A stretch of 64,000 nucleotides of DNA from Kribbella sp. ALI-6-A (GCF_001984195.1 NZ_MTQN01000010.1:1116001-1180000), one strand, 5' to 3'. Positions 43,290-55,385 are shown, numbered from the stretch's first letter. Notes: generated from the sequence alone by a model not told the origin. A program made the numbers and translations.

Positions 43290-43859
43290 ATGATGACGTT
43301 AGTGCTACCGCTCAGCGAGGCCGGCGAAGGTCCGAGCCCGCTGATGCCGCACACGGCCGAGATCATCTTCGGCCTCGTCTTCCTGATCCTGCTGGCCATC
43401 GCCTTCGCCAAGGTCGTCGTCCCCAAGTTCGAGAAGGCTTACGCCGACCGGACCGCGGCGATCGAAGGCGGGATGAACGAGGCCAAGCAGGCCCAGGCCG
43501 AGGCGAAGGCGGCGCTCGACAAGTACAACGCGCAGCTGTCCGAGGCCCGGCAGGAAGCTGCGAAGATCCGCGAGGACGCGCGTGAGCAGGGTGCGCAGAT
43601 CATCGCGGAGATGCGCGAGCAGGCCAACGTCGAGGCCGAGCGCATCGTCAGCCACGCCCGGACCCAGATCGAGGCCGAGCGGGCCCAGGCCGTGGCGTCG
43701 CTGCGCGGCGAGGTCGGCTCGATGGCCACGTCGCTGGCCGGCCGGATCGTCGGTGAGTCGCTCGAGGACGAGGCGCGTCAGCGTCGTACGGTCGAGCGCT
43801 TCCTGGCGGAGCTGGAGTCGAGCGACTCGGCCCGGCAGGCTGTCGGAACGGACGGCTGA
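43290..43859 (+). CDS. atpF: ATP synthase F0 subunit b
   Basis: A 189-residue stator subunit. One N-terminal membrane helix (IIFGLVFLILLAIAFAKVV) is followed by a long charged coiled coil rich in Ala, Glu, Gln and Arg, which links F0 to the delta subunit. Only one b gene is present. Its stop overlaps the atpH start by 1 nt (TGATG). Confidence 0.97.
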   Translation: MMTLVLPLSEAGEGPSPLMPHTAEIIFGLVFLILLAIAFAKVVVPKFEKAYADRTAAIEGGMNEAKQAQAEAKAALDKYNAQLSEARQEAAKIREDAREQGAQIIAEMREQANVEAERIVSHARTQIEAERAQAVASLRGEVGSMATSLAGRIVGESLEDEARQRRTVERFLAELESSDSARQAVGTDG

Positions 43860-44656
43860 TGCGCGGCGCTTCGAAGCAGTCACTCGCCCGGGCCGAAGAG
43901 GCCCTGGCGGGTGCCGCCGTCACCGAGGGCCTCGGCGCCGAGCTGTTCTCGGTCGCGAAGGTGCTCGACACCAACGGTGCACTGCGCCGGGCGCTGACCG
44001 ACCCGGCGCGGTCGGCCGAGGGCCGGACCGGCCTGGTCCGGCAGCTGTTCGACGGCAAGGTCTCCGCGCAGACGCTGGAGATCCTGACCGCCGCGGTCGT
44101 CGGCCGCTGGGTCAGCAGCCGTGACCTGGCCAACGCACTGGACGACCTGAGCGTCCAGGCCGAGGTCGCGTACGCCGACCAGCAGGGCAAGCTCGACGAG
44201 CTGGAGGACCAGCTGTTCCGGCTGGACCGCGTGGTCGCGGTCGAGCGGGTGCTGGCCGACAAGCTGAGCGACCGGAGCATTCCGCTCGCTCCGCGGCAGG
44301 AACTGATTCACGGTCTGCTGCAGGGCAAGGCCGACGCCGTCACGGTACGGCTGGCCGAGCGTGCGGTGGACGGGCGGGGACGCAACTTCGCGACCTCGCT
44401 GCGGGCCTACCAGGTCGCCGCCGCGGCCCGGCGCCAGGCCAGCATCGCCACGGTCCGGGCGGCCACCGACCTGACCGAGGCCGAACGCGACCGGCTGGCC
44501 GAGCTGCTCGGCCGGCAGTACGGACGGCAGATCCAGCTGAACGTCATCGTGGACCCCAGCGTCGTCGGCGGCGTCCGGGTGGACATCGGCGACGAAGTGA
44601 TCGACGGAACGATCGCGGCCCGGCTCGACGAGGCGCAACGGCGCATCGCGGGCTGA
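43859..44656 (+). CDS. atpH: ATP synthase F1 subunit delta
   Basis: A 265-residue delta subunit that joins the b stalk to the top of F1. It is longer than the ~177 of E. coli, as in other actinobacteria, but does not carry the b-like N-terminal membrane segment found in mycobacterial AtpH. The C-terminal GVRVDIGDEVIDGTIAARLDE is the family signature. It overlaps atpF by 1 nt. Confidence 0.96.
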   Translation: MRGASKQSLARAEEALAGAAVTEGLGAELFSVAKVLDTNGALRRALTDPARSAEGRTGLVRQLFDGKVSAQTLEILTAAVVGRWVSSRDLANALDDLSVQAEVAYADQQGKLDELEDQLFRLDRVVAVERVLADKLSDRSIPLAPRQELIHGLLQGKADAVTVRLAERAVDGRGRNFATSLRAYQVAAAARRQASIATVRAATDLTEAERDRLAELLGRQYGRQIQLNVIVDPSVVGGVRVDIGDEVIDGTIAARLDEAQRRIAG

Positions 44657-44743
44657 CCTTTAACGACATAGCAGGCGCTAGGGGTCGGCAAAGCCTTTAG
44701 AGCCAACAACAGGCCAAGCAAGGTCAAGGAAGCAGGGAAGCAA

Positions 44744-46381
44744 ATGGCGGAGCTCACGATCAGGCCGGAGGAGATCCGGGACGCCCTGGATCGCTTCGTC
44801 TCCAGCTACGAGCCGGAGACGGCGACCCGCGAAGAGGTCGGCACCGTTGTCGACGCCGGAGACGGCATCGCGCACGTCGAGGGCCTGCCCTCGGCCATGA
44901 CCAACGAGCTGCTCGAGTTCGAGGACGGCACCCAGGGCATCGCCCTGAACCTCGACGTCCGCGACATCGGCGTCGTCGTCCTCGGCGAGTTCAGCGGTAT
45001 CGAAGAGGGCCAGCAGGTCCGCCGGACCGGTCAGGTCCTGTCGGTGCCGGTCGGTGACGGTTACCTCGGCCGGGTCGTCAACCCGATGGGCAAGCCGATC
45101 GACGGTCTGGGCGAGATCACCAACCTGGACGGCACCCGCGCGCTGGAGCTGCAGGCGGCCGGCGTGATGGACCGCCAGGAGGTCCGCGAGCCGCTGCAGA
45201 CCGGGATCAAGGCGATCGACGGCATGATCCCGATCGGCCGCGGTCAGCGTCAGCTGATCATCGGCGACCGCAAGACCGGTAAGACGGCGATCGCGGTCGA
45301 CACGATCATCAACCAGAAGGCCAACTGGGAGTCCGGCGACCCGGACAAGCAGGTCCGCTGCATCTACGTGGCGATCGGCCAGAAGGGCTCGACGATCGCC
45401 TCGGTGCGCGGCGCGCTCGAAGAGGCCGGCGCGATGGAGTACACCACCATCGTGGCCTCCCCGGCCTCCGACCCGGCCGGCTTCAAGTACGTCGCGCCGT
45501 ACACCGGTTCGGCCATCGGCCAGCACTGGATGTACCAGGGCAAGCACGTCCTGATCGTGTTCGACGACCTGACCAAGCAGGCCGAGGCGTACCGCTCGAT
45601 GTCGCTGCTGCTGCGCCGCCCGCCGGGCCGTGAGGCCTACCCGGGTGACGTCTTCTACCTGCACAGCCGGCTGCTCGAGCGCTGCGCGAAGCTGTCCGAC
45701 GAGCTCGGCGGCGGTTCGATGACCGGTCTGCCGATGATCGAGACCAAGGCCAACGACGTCTCGGCCTTCATCCCGACCAACGTCATCTCGATCACCGACG
45801 GCCAGATCTTCCTGCAGTCGGACCTGTTCAACGCCAACATCCGCCCCGCGATCGACGTCGGTATCTCGGTGTCCCGGGTCGGCGGCGCCGCGCAGGTCAA
45901 GGCGATGAAGAAGGTCTCGGGCTCGCTGAAGCTGGACCTGGCGCAGTTCCGCGCGATGGAGGCGTTCGCGATGTTCGCCTCCGACCTCGATGCCACCTCG
46001 CGCCGTCAGCTGGACCGTGGTCAGCGTCTGGTCGAGCTGCTCCGCCAGCCGCAGTACTCGCCGTACCCGGTGGAGGACCAGGTCGTGTCGATCTGGGCCG
46101 GCACCACCGGCAAGTTCGACGACGTGCCGGTCGAGGACGTGCTGCGGTTCGAGCGCGAGTTCCTCGACCACCTGCGCCGCGAGACCAAGGTCCTCGACGG
46201 GATCCGTGAGTCGAACCTGTTCGACGACGACGCCCAGCAGTCGGTCATCTCGGCGCTGGACGCGTTCAAGCCCACCTTCCAGACCTCCGGCGGCGCGCTG
46301 CTGGCCGGTCGCGAGGAGGCCCAGGCGATGGACGAAGAGGACGTCGAGCAGGAGCAGATCGTCCGGCAGAAGCGGGGCTGA
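44744..46381 (+). CDS. atpA: ATP synthase F1 subunit alpha
   Basis: A 545-residue nucleotide-binding subunit. The P-loop is GDRKTGKTA and the family motif [13 protein letters not shown] is present. C-terminal residues beyond about 510 are acidic ([10 protein letters not shown]), common in actinobacteria. An 87-nt, relatively A-rich leader before the ATG carries GGAAGCAGGGAAG. Confidence 0.98.
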   Translation: MAELTIRPEEIRDALDRFVSSYEPETATREEVGTVVDAGDGIAHVEGLPSAMTNELLEFEDGTQGIALNLDVRDIGVVVLGEFSGIEEGQQVRRTGQVLSVPVGDGYLGRVVNPMGKPIDGLGEITNLDGTRALELQAAGVMDRQEVREPLQTGIKAIDGMIPIGRGQRQLIIGDRKTGKTAIAVDTIINQKANWESGDPDKQVRCIYVAIGQKGSTIASVRGALEEAGAMEYTTIVASPASDPAGFKYVAPYTGSAIGQHWMYQGKHVLIVFDDLTKQAEAYRSMSLLLRRPPGREAYPGDVFYLHSRLLERCAKLSDELGGGSMTGLPMIETKANDVSAFIPTNVISITDGQIFLQSDLFNANIRPAIDVGISVSRVGGAAQVKAMKKVSGSLKLDLAQFRAMEAFAMFASDLDATSRRQLDRGQRLVELLRQPQYSPYPVEDQVVSIWAGTTGKFDDVPVEDVLRFEREFLDHLRRETKVLDGIRESNLFDDDAQQSVISALDAFKPTFQTSGGALLAGREEAQAMDEEDVEQEQIVRQKRG

Positions 46382-46388
46382 TCAACCC

Positions 46389-48759
<2,371 letters not shown>

Positions 48760-48760
<1 letters not shown>

Positions 48761-49164
48761 TGGCTGACGACAGCGGCAAGCACCTCGAGGTCGCGCTGGT
48801 CGCGGCCGAGCGGGTGGTCTGGGAGGGGCAGGCGAAGATCGTCATCGCCCGCACCACCGACGGCGACGTCGGTATCCTCCCGGGCCACGCCCCGCTGCTC
48901 GGACTGCTGCAGGGCGGCACCGTCCAGGTGCGGACCGTCGACGACGAGTACTTCGTCGCGGCCGCGCCGGACGGCTTCCTCTCGGTCGCGAACGACCGCG
49001 TGTCGATCCTGGCCGAGAACGCCGAGATGGGTCACGACATCGATCTCGAGGAAGCCAAGCGCGCCCTCGAGCAGGCTCAGGCCGCCGGCACCGACAGTGC
49101 CGACGAGCAGGAGCAGGTCCGGATCGCCGAGGCTCGGGTCCGGGCCGCCGAAAAGGTGTCCTGA
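48760..49164 (+). CDS. atpC: ATP synthase F1 subunit epsilon
   Basis: A 134-residue subunit. The N-terminal beta sandwich (VALVAAERVVWEG, GDVGILPGHAPLLGLLQGG) precedes a two-helix C-terminus of length typical for actinobacteria. It couples and regulates rotation. It overlaps atpD by 1 nt and is the last atp gene. A weak 6-bp inverted repeat (49168-49173, 49191-49196) follows. Confidence 0.97.
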
Positions 49165-49278
49165 CCCGACCTGTCATAATTGAATCTCGTCAGGTCAGTA
49201 CGAAGTCGTTGCAGTTCTGAGCCGTCGGGTTCGGAGTAGGTGCCGCTCAGTCGCCGGCATCAGGAATGAGGTCGGCAT

Positions 49279-49710
49279 ATGAGGACAGTCCTCGATGTGG
49301 TCGGGGTCTGTTTTCTTGCTGCCGTCCTGCTGGTCGTAGCTTTCGCGTGCCGCCGTCGCTGGTTGTCCAGGGACGGCGGCACGTTCGATTGCAGCCTGCA
49401 ACTCGCCGAGAAGGACCACGGCCGCGGGTGGGCCCTCGGTCTGGCCCGCTACGTCGGCGACGACCTCCAGTGGTTCCGGGTCTTCAGCCTGGCCTGGTGG
49501 CCCAAGCTCGTGGTCAACCGCCGTCAGCTCCAGGGCGTCACCACCCGCCGCCCGGTCGGCAACGAACCCTTGGTCACCTACGCCGGCCACGTCATCGTCG
49601 ACGCCGCGTTGCGCGACCGGACCGTCCACTTCGCGATGACCGAGGAAGCCCTCACCGGCGTACTCGCCTGGATGGAGTCCGCGCCACCCAGCAGCCAGAC
49701 CTACCACTAG
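49279..49710 (+). CDS. DUF2550 membrane protein
   Basis: A 143-residue protein with one N-terminal membrane helix (VVGVCFLAAVLLVVAFAC) and a ~110-residue cytoplasmic domain containing GRGWALGLARYVGDDLQWF. It occupies the same position as Rv1312 after atpC in M. tuberculosis and matches that DUF2550 family. Function is unknown; the lasting link to the ATP synthase genes suggests a connected role or simple order conservation. Confidence 0.85.
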   Translation: MRTVLDVVGVCFLAAVLLVVAFACRRRWLSRDGGTFDCSLQLAEKDHGRGWALGLARYVGDDLQWFRVFSLAWWPKLVVNRRQLQGVTTRRPVGNEPLVTYAGHVIVDAALRDRTVHFAMTEEALTGVLAWMESAPPSSQTYH

Positions 49711-49721
49711 CTCCCTTCCCG

Positions 49722-49769
49722 TTGCGTCCGAAGAGGCGTGCGCTGTCGCGCACGGTTGTTCGGACGCAA
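49722..49769. repeat. Dispersed palindromic element, copy 3
   Basis: Perfect 11-bp arms TTGCGTCCGAA (49722-49732) and TTCGGACGCAA (49759-49769). The loop begins GAGGCGTGCGCT, again with CGTGCGCT. It starts 12 nt after the DUF2550 stop and ends 30 nt before sppA. Confidence 0.85.
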
Positions 49770-49799
49770 TTGTTTGAGCGGGGCGTCTAGGGTCGGTGT

Positions 49800-51458
49800 A
49801 TGACGGGCATCTTGCTGGAACTGGATCTGACCCGGGGTGTGGTGGAGACGCCGCCCGCGTCGCCGTTGGCGGCGTTTCGGGCTCGGCATCTGCCGACCGT
49901 GCGGGAGCTGGTCTCCGGGCTGCGCAAGGCGGCGGGGGACGAGCACGTGGTGGGGCTGGTCGCGCACGTGGGCGGGCCGCCGATGTCACTGGCTCAGGTG
50001 CAGGAGTTGCGCGCGGCGGTCGCCGGCTTCCGGGCGTCGGGCAAGCGGGCGGTGGCGTGGACCGAGTCGTTCGGTGAGGTCGGCGGCGGAACCGTGCCGT
50101 ACTACCTGGCGACCGCGTTCGACGAGGTCTGGGTGCAGCCGTCCGGCGAGCTCGGGATCACCGGGGTGTCGGTGCAGGCGACGTTCGTCCGGGGTGCGCT
50201 GGACAAGGCGGGCGTGATCCCGCAGTTCGGGAAGCGCCGGGAGTACAAGACGGCCGTCGACACCTTCACCGAGAAGGAGATGACCGGCCCGGCCCGCGAG
50301 ATGGCGGCGCGGCTGGCCGAGTCGGCGTACGAGCAGATCGTCGCGGGCATCGCCGAGGGGCGGGAGCTGAGCGTCGAGCAGGTTCGCGAACTGGTGGATC
50401 GGGCGCCGCTGGGCGCCGAGGCGGGGCGTGAGGCCGGGCTGGTGGATCGGCTCGGGTACCGCTCCGACGTGTACGACGAGCTCGAGAAGCGGTACGGCGA
50501 AACGACCGCGCTGCTCGTCGAGCGGTACCACCGGCGTGGCCCGCGGACCGTGCACGAGGCGCTCGACCAGCTTCCGTGGCCGCCGAAGCCGGCCGTCGCG
50601 GTGATCCGGATCAGCGGCGGGATCGTCGTCGGCCGCAACTCCGGCGGCGGGCCGCTCGGCGGTCCCCGGACCGGTTCGGACACGATCACGGCCGCCCTGC
50701 GCGCGGTCGCCGCCGACGAGAAGGTCAAGGCCGTCGTCCTGCGGATCGACAGCCCCGGCGGCTCGTACGTCGCCTCCGACGCGATCCGGCACGAGGTGCT
50801 CCGGCTGCGCTCGACCGGCAAGCCGGTGATCGCGTCGATGAGCAGCGTCGCCGCGTCCGGCGGGTACTTCGTCGCGATGCCGGCCGACGTGATCGTGGCC
50901 CAGCCCGGCACGATCACCGGCTCGATCGGCGTACTGTCCGGCAAGGGCGTCGTCCGCGACGCGCTCGGCCGGATCGGCATCACCCAGCAGGCGGTGTCGG
51001 AGGGCGAGAACGCCCGGATGTACTCCGCCCAGGAGGAGTTCTCGCCGGCCCAGTGGGAGCGGCTGGAGGAGACCCTCGACCGGATCTACGCCGACTTCGT
51101 CGCCAAGGCCGCCGACGACCGCAGCCTGCCGGTCGACCAGCTGGAGTCGCTGGCCCGCGGCCGGGTCTGGACCGGGGCCGACGCCCACGGCCGCGGCCTG
51201 GTCGACGAGCTCGGCGGCTTCGAGCACGCCCTCCAGCTCGCCTGCTCGCGGGCCGGGCTGGATCGTGACGAGGTCGGGATCGTCACCGCGCCGAGCCGCT
51301 CGTTCCTCGACCGCCTCCGCCCGCCGACGTCGACCGAGGACCTGGCGGTCAGGGCCCAGCCGCTCACTGTCGACGGCCTCGCCACGTCCCTGTACGCCGC
51401 CCTCGGCCTGCCGGCGACCGGCGTACTGTCGATGCCGCTGAACTGGAGGGTCGGTTGA
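49800..51458 (+). CDS. sppA: Signal peptide peptidase SppA (S49 family)
   Basis: A 552-residue long-form SppA with two tandem S49 domains. The catalytic pair should be S353 in SVAASGGYF and K150 in KRREYKTAVDTF, the E. coli-like arrangement in which the Lys comes from the N-terminal half. The N-terminus lacks an obvious membrane anchor, so it may be peripheral. It should degrade cleaved signal peptides. The next gene starts at a TTG overlapping its stop. Confidence 0.93.
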   Translation: MTGILLELDLTRGVVETPPASPLAAFRARHLPTVRELVSGLRKAAGDEHVVGLVAHVGGPPMSLAQVQELRAAVAGFRASGKRAVAWTESFGEVGGGTVPYYLATAFDEVWVQPSGELGITGVSVQATFVRGALDKAGVIPQFGKRREYKTAVDTFTEKEMTGPAREMAARLAESAYEQIVAGIAEGRELSVEQVRELVDRAPLGAEAGREAGLVDRLGYRSDVYDELEKRYGETTALLVERYHRRGPRTVHEALDQLPWPPKPAVAVIRISGGIVVGRNSGGGPLGGPRTGSDTITAALRAVAADEKVKAVVLRIDSPGGSYVASDAIRHEVLRLRSTGKPVIASMSSVAASGGYFVAMPADVIVAQPGTITGSIGVLSGKGVVRDALGRIGITQQAVSEGENARMYSAQEEFSPAQWERLEETLDRIYADFVAKAADDRSLPVDQLESLARGRVWTGADAHGRGLVDELGGFEHALQLACSRAGLDRDEVGIVTAPSRSFLDRLRPPTSTEDLAVRAQPLTVDGLATSLYAALGLPATGVLSMPLNWRVG

Positions 51459-51838
51459 CCGACAGCGGGACCCTCAAGGCCCTGCGCCGGCGCGAGCCGC
51501 TCTTCCACCGGCGCGATGTGGTCAGCTCGGCCGCCGACGCGGACCGGGAGATGGCGGCCGACTACTGGGAGACCGGGGCGTCCGGCCGCCGCTACTCCCG
51601 CGACTTCGTCCTGGCCACGCTGACCGAACGCTTCGCCGAGAGCCCTGCCGCGGACGCGGGGGAGTCGTGGACGGTGACGGACTTCGACGTCCGCGAGATC
51701 GCCGACCGGACGTATCTGGTCACGTACGTGCTGAACGAGCAACCCCGGCTGACCGCCCGCGTCAGCGTCTGGCAGGGCTCGGAGGTGGAGGGCTGGAAGG
51801 TCCTCTACCACCAGGGCACGGTGATCAGCCCGGAGTAA
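51455..51838 (+). CDS. NTF2-like (DUF4440-type) small protein
   Basis: A 127-residue protein with an alpha-beta pattern of the DUF4440/NTF2-like group: LFHRRDVVSSAADADREMAADYWE, FVLATLTERF, and strands ending EGWKVLYHQGTVI. The TTG start at 51455 overlaps the sppA stop as TTGA behind GGAGGG, so it is coupled to sppA. A role in peptide or cell-envelope metabolism is only suggested by that coupling. Confidence 0.75.
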   Translation: MTDSGTLKALRRREPLFHRRDVVSSAADADREMAADYWETGASGRRYSRDFVLATLTERFAESPAADAGESWTVTDFDVREIADRTYLVTYVLNEQPRLTARVSVWQGSEVEGWKVLYHQGTVISPE

Positions 51839-51899
51839 TGCGGGAGGCCGGGGCGAAGGTCGCCTGGACCTCGGGCCCGGCCGGGGCGACCATCGGACG

Positions 51900-53084
51900 A
51901 TGGGGACGCTGCGCAGGACCCTGACGTCGGCCGTGTGCCTCGCGATGCTGGCGCTGACCTGCTGCTCCGGTCCGAGCCAGGACGAGCCGGCGCCGACCAT
52001 CGGTACGGCGACGCCTCCCACCGAGCGCGCACCCGATCCGGCGCCCCGGGCGCTGGGCCCGGCCGACGCGAAGAAGCTGCAGGCCGTGCTCGACAAGGTC
52101 GCCAGCCGGTACGCCGACATGCCGGACGCCGAAGTCGCCGCCAGGGGGCTCACGGCCGCGATCGTCTCCGATCGGTGGAGCTGGTCGGGTGCCGCCGGGA
52201 CGGACGCGATCGGGACCAAGCTGACCCCGGCGACGAGTCTGGGGATCGCCAGCGTCACGAAGACGTTCGTCGCGGCGGAGGTCCTGCTGCTCGCCCGGGC
52301 CGGCAGGATCGCGTTGGACGCGCCGTTGGCGCTGTACGTGCGGCACAAGCTGACCGCGAACAACTCGACCGTTCGGCAACACCTCGCCATGACGTCCGGC
52401 GTACCGGATTACAAGCCGGGGGACTATGCCGCGCTGGACCCCGCGGTCGCGGCCGCGCCGAGCCGGCACTGGACTCCAGAGCAGGCGTTGGCGTACCTCT
52501 CCACACCGGTCGGCCCACCTGGGACCTACGACTACAGCAATCCGAGCTACGTGCTGCTCGGCATGTTGATCGAGAAGGTCACCGGGCAGCCGCTCGCGAC
52601 CGTTCTGCGCCGCGACTTGGCCCAGCCTGCCGGACTGGCGCGGGTCGCGTTCCAGGACGGAGAGACGCCGCGACTGCCGGTCGCCCGGACGCGGAACCCC
52701 ATCTGCGGATCTGCCTTCGACGGATACTTGCCCTGCCGGGCGATCGCGAGCCTGGCCGCGGCCAACGGTGGCGCGACCGCTGACGCGCCGAGCGTCGCGC
52801 GGTGGGGCTATCAGCTGTACGGCGGTCGCGTGCTGCCGGCCGAGCTGGTCGCGGCGATGACCGCGGGAGAGGGCGACTACGGGCTCGGCACGCGGCGCTT
52901 CTCGCTGCGGTTCGGCAACGCGCCGGCGTACGGGCACGACGGCAACTTCCCGGACCACTGCAGCATCGTGGTCGCGATCCCCGCGCTGCGGGTTTCGATC
53001 GCCGTACTGGTTGCCGAGGGCGGCAAGAACGCCGGCGCCATCGCCGCCGATCTGGTCACGGCCGCGCGACCCCTGCTCGGCTGA
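51900..53084 (+). CDS. Serine hydrolase lipoprotein (beta-lactamase / DD-peptidase type)
   Basis: A 394-residue class C-like penicillin-binding-fold hydrolase. The lipobox LTCC is near residue 22. The nucleophile S118 is in SVTK (K121), and Y212 in YSN gives the second motif. A HDG-type third motif is at GHDGN. It is most like D-alanyl-D-alanine carboxypeptidases or esterases of this fold. True beta-lactamase activity cannot be inferred. It ends in a 29-nt overlap with the convergent PhyH gene. Confidence 0.85.
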   Translation: MGTLRRTLTSAVCLAMLALTCCSGPSQDEPAPTIGTATPPTERAPDPAPRALGPADAKKLQAVLDKVASRYADMPDAEVAARGLTAAIVSDRWSWSGAAGTDAIGTKLTPATSLGIASVTKTFVAAEVLLLARAGRIALDAPLALYVRHKLTANNSTVRQHLAMTSGVPDYKPGDYAALDPAVAAAPSRHWTPEQALAYLSTPVGPPGTYDYSNPSYVLLGMLIEKVTGQPLATVLRRDLAQPAGLARVAFQDGETPRLPVARTRNPICGSAFDGYLPCRAIASLAAANGGATADAPSVARWGYQLYGGRVLPAELVAAMTAGEGDYGLGTRRFSLRFGNAPAYGHDGNFPDHCSIVVAIPALRVSIAVLVAEGGKNAGAIAADLVTAARPLLG

Positions 53085-53811
53085 CCCGAGGGAAGGTTTC
53101 GCCTTCCAGTTTGGTGCCGGGGCTGAGGTTCAACGGATCCGTGACCGGGTGAGGTGCGCCGGTGTAGGTGGTGGCTTCGTCCATGTAGATGACGACATGG
53201 GCGAAGCGTGCCTGATCGGTGGTGTTGGGCAGCGCCATGTGACCGGTGTAGCCGCTGTGGAAGGTGCAGTCGCCGGCTCTCAACGGGACGGTGACGCGCG
53301 GCGACCAGCGGAGGTCGGGAGCTCGGGTGAAGAGGTCCTCCTCGTTGCTGAGGTCCTGCGGTTCAAGGTCGGTGACGGTCTGGGTGCCGGGCAGGAAGGT
53401 CATGCAGCCGCGCTCAGGCGGTACGTCGACCAGCGCGATCCAGGCCGACAGGGGAAGCCGGTCGTTGGCATGCGGCCAGTACGGGCGGTCCTGGTGGAAG
53501 TGCGTGGCCGCGTTGCTGTTCGGCTCCTTGACGAGCATCTGGTCGTGCCAGATGCGCAGGGGGAAACCGGCGAGCTGCTCGGCGATGTCCGCGAGCTTCG
53601 GGTGGAGGGTGAGCTCCTTGAGGACGGCGTCCTGCTGCCAGACGTTGACGAGCTGGCTGAAGATCGCGTCCTGCTGGAGTCGGTCGGCGCGATGCTCTTC
53701 GAGGTATCCGGCGGCGCGGTCGCGGTAGCGCTCGACCTCTTCGGGCGTGAGCACGCCGGGGACTCGGACGAATCCGTTCTCACGGTAGGCGGTGACGATG
53801 TCTGCTGTCAT
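53056..53811 (-). CDS. PhyH-family Fe(II)/2-oxoglutarate dioxygenase
   Basis: A 251-residue phytanoyl-CoA dioxygenase-like protein. The iron site is the HxD of HFHQDRPYW and a distal His near HSGYTGHMAL; an Arg after it binds 2-oxoglutarate. Members hydroxylate many small substrates, including secondary metabolites. The ATG at 53811 puts TADIVTAYRENGFVRV, the family start, at the N-terminus. It is divergent from an AraC regulator 70 nt away, likely its controller. Confidence 0.87.
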   Translation of the reverse strand: MTADIVTAYRENGFVRVPGVLTPEEVERYRDRAAGYLEEHRADRLQQDAIFSQLVNVWQQDAVLKELTLHPKLADIAEQLAGFPLRIWHDQMLVKEPNSNAATHFHQDRPYWPHANDRLPLSAWIALVDVPPERGCMTFLPGTQTVTDLEPQDLSNEEDLFTRAPDLRWSPRVTVPLRAGDCTFHSGYTGHMALPNTTDQARFAHVVIYMDEATTYTGAPHPVTDPLNLSPGTKLEGETFPRVSRAGVARP

Positions 53812-53881
53812 GCCTCTACCGTCGCTGCTGCTGCCCTTCGCGGGCCAGGACGGTCCGGACCAGTCGTCGTACGATCCTGAC

Positions 53882-54823
53882 ATGCCCGAGACGCTGCACG
53901 AGGCGAGTCTGTTCCAGGGCGGTCCGGTGTGGGGAGGTGTCCATCGGCTGAACTCCGGCGTCGCGGCCCACGCCCACGACTTCCTGGAAATCGCCGTCAT
54001 CGGCACCGGCACCGGCCGCCACCACACCAGCCAGGGCGATCACCCCGTACGCCGTGGGCAGGTCCTCGTCCTGCGCCCCGGCGCGTGGCACGCCTTCGCC
54101 GATTGCCACGACCTCGTCGTCGCCAACTGCTGCATCTCGGCCCGGGGCCTGCGCACCGAACTCTCAGCCCTGCAACAGATCCCCGTGCTCCGCGATCTCC
54201 TCTGGACCACGCCGGTCAGCGGTCTCCACGGCGTAGCCACCACCGAGGTGGACCCCGAAGCAGCCGACGTCGCGATAACCCAGATCGCGGACCTGACCAC
54301 CACCCGCACCGGCAACGGTCACCTCCTGGGCCGCCTGGTCACAGTCCTCGGCATCCTCGCCGACGGCCGCCCCACCCGCCCTGCCGCACCGCCCGTCCAC
54401 CCCGCGGTCGCCGCCACCATCACCCGCTTCGAGTCCGACCTCGCCACCGACTGGCGCCTGGACGACCTGGCCGCCACGGTCAACCTCGACCCGGCGTACC
54501 TCAGCCGCCTCTTCACCCGCCACACCGGCCTCAGCCCCCTCAACTACCTGGCCCGGCTGAGAGCCGAACAAGCCGCGGTGCTGCTCACCGAGTCGGCCCT
54601 ACCCAACTCACGAGTAGGAGCAGCCGTCGGCTGGCCAGACCCCACGTACTTCGCCCGCCGCTTCCGCACCCTCGTCGGGCTCACCCCCAGCCAGTACCGT
54701 GAACGCGCAAGAGATCCGATGGCCTTGAGCACAACAGGCGGGAAATCCCACGGTGAGAAGAAACCGGCTCGAAGCTTGGATGCAGCAGAGCTTGGTGCGG
54801 CTCTCGCACGAGTTGGTGGTTGA
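53882..54823 (+). CDS. AraC family transcriptional regulator
   Basis: A 313-residue regulator. A cupin-like sensor with HAHDFLEIAVIGTGTG begins near residue 28 and two helix-turn-helices fill the C-terminal ~110 residues (WRLDDLAATVNLDPAYLSRLF, then GWPDPTYFARRFR and GLTPSQYRER). About 36 more residues after the fold reach the stop and overlap the next gene by 71 nt, which is unusual. ATG at 53882 directly follows GTACGATCCTGAC. Divergent from the PhyH gene, it probably controls it. Confidence 0.9.
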   Translation: MPETLHEASLFQGGPVWGGVHRLNSGVAAHAHDFLEIAVIGTGTGRHHTSQGDHPVRRGQVLVLRPGAWHAFADCHDLVVANCCISARGLRTELSALQQIPVLRDLLWTTPVSGLHGVATTEVDPEAADVAITQIADLTTTRTGNGHLLGRLVTVLGILADGRPTRPAAPPVHPAVAATITRFESDLATDWRLDDLAATVNLDPAYLSRLFTRHTGLSPLNYLARLRAEQAAVLLTESALPNSRVGAAVGWPDPTYFARRFRTLVGLTPSQYRERARDPMALSTTGGKSHGEKKPARSLDAAELGAALARVGG

Positions 54824-55241
54824 CGGGCATCTCGACGAGATCGACTCGGAGTGGGACAACGAGCCGCGAACTGTTCCGATCGCGGTCGAGATGTTCAGGA
54901 CCGCAGCGGGTCTTCTCCCGGTGGACTGGTGCGGGAGGCTTTCGCTGGTCGTCCCGCTCGGACTCACCCCTGCGCTTCAGGCTCGGCCACCTGACCTGAG
55001 CGAGGTGCGGTTGAACCCGGACGAACCTCCGGCGCTCTACCTGTTCGACCCGCGCTTCTTCGTGACGTCGGGCAATGACCGGGAGGAATACCGGTGCCCG
55101 TACGACGCGGACGCGTGGGGGATGCGCGACCTTCCGGCCGTCATCGAGTTCGTCTCGTCCCGAGCGCGGGAGGACCGCACGAACGGCTGGGACTTCACCA
55201 ATGACCTCTGGTTTCACCGGATCGATCAGGCCCAGCGATGA
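54753..55241 (+). CDS. Hypothetical protein, acidic, unknown
   Basis: A 162-residue ORF with GTG start that overlaps the AraC gene by 71 nt. The middle reads EWDNEPRTVPIAVEMFRTAAGLLPVDW, and the end DRTNGWDFTNDLWFHRIDQAQ; it has many W, F and D residues as in small immunity-like proteins, but I do not recognise it. An ATG at 54780 would reduce the overlap to 44 nt. The same reading frame continues after its stop into plausible coding sequence (see next entry). Confidence 0.5.
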   Translation: MRRNRLEAWMQQSLVRLSHELVVDGHLDEIDSEWDNEPRTVPIAVEMFRTAAGLLPVDWCGRLSLVVPLGLTPALQARPPDLSEVRLNPDEPPALYLFDPRFFVTSGNDREEYRCPYDADAWGMRDLPAVIEFVSSRAREDRTNGWDFTNDLWFHRIDQAQR

Positions 55242-55244
55242 CGT

Positions 55245-55385
55245 GTGTGCGAAGAGGTCGTCTCGGGGATCGCCGCTGACGATTTCTCTTGGCTACTGCC
55301 TGTCGAACTCACCGCCCCGCTCGGCAGTGCCGGAGGAGGGGCGGCGGGTCGCTACTGCATCAACTCAGGGACCTGCTCAGCACTG
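55245..55385 (+). pseudogene. Short in-frame remnant after the hypothetical gene
   Basis: After the TGA at 55239-55241 the same frame carries GTG and EEVVSGIAADDFSWLLPVEL, then a Gly-rich run, before meeting the antisense end of the amidase gene. It has coding-like composition but no recognisable domain. It may be the lost C-terminus of the preceding ORF, or chance. The 3' limit is arbitrary. Confidence 0.25.

Noticed and set aside
49168..49196. Strong terminator after atpC
   Set aside because: Only a 6-bp stem with a 17-nt loop and no T run; too weak to call.
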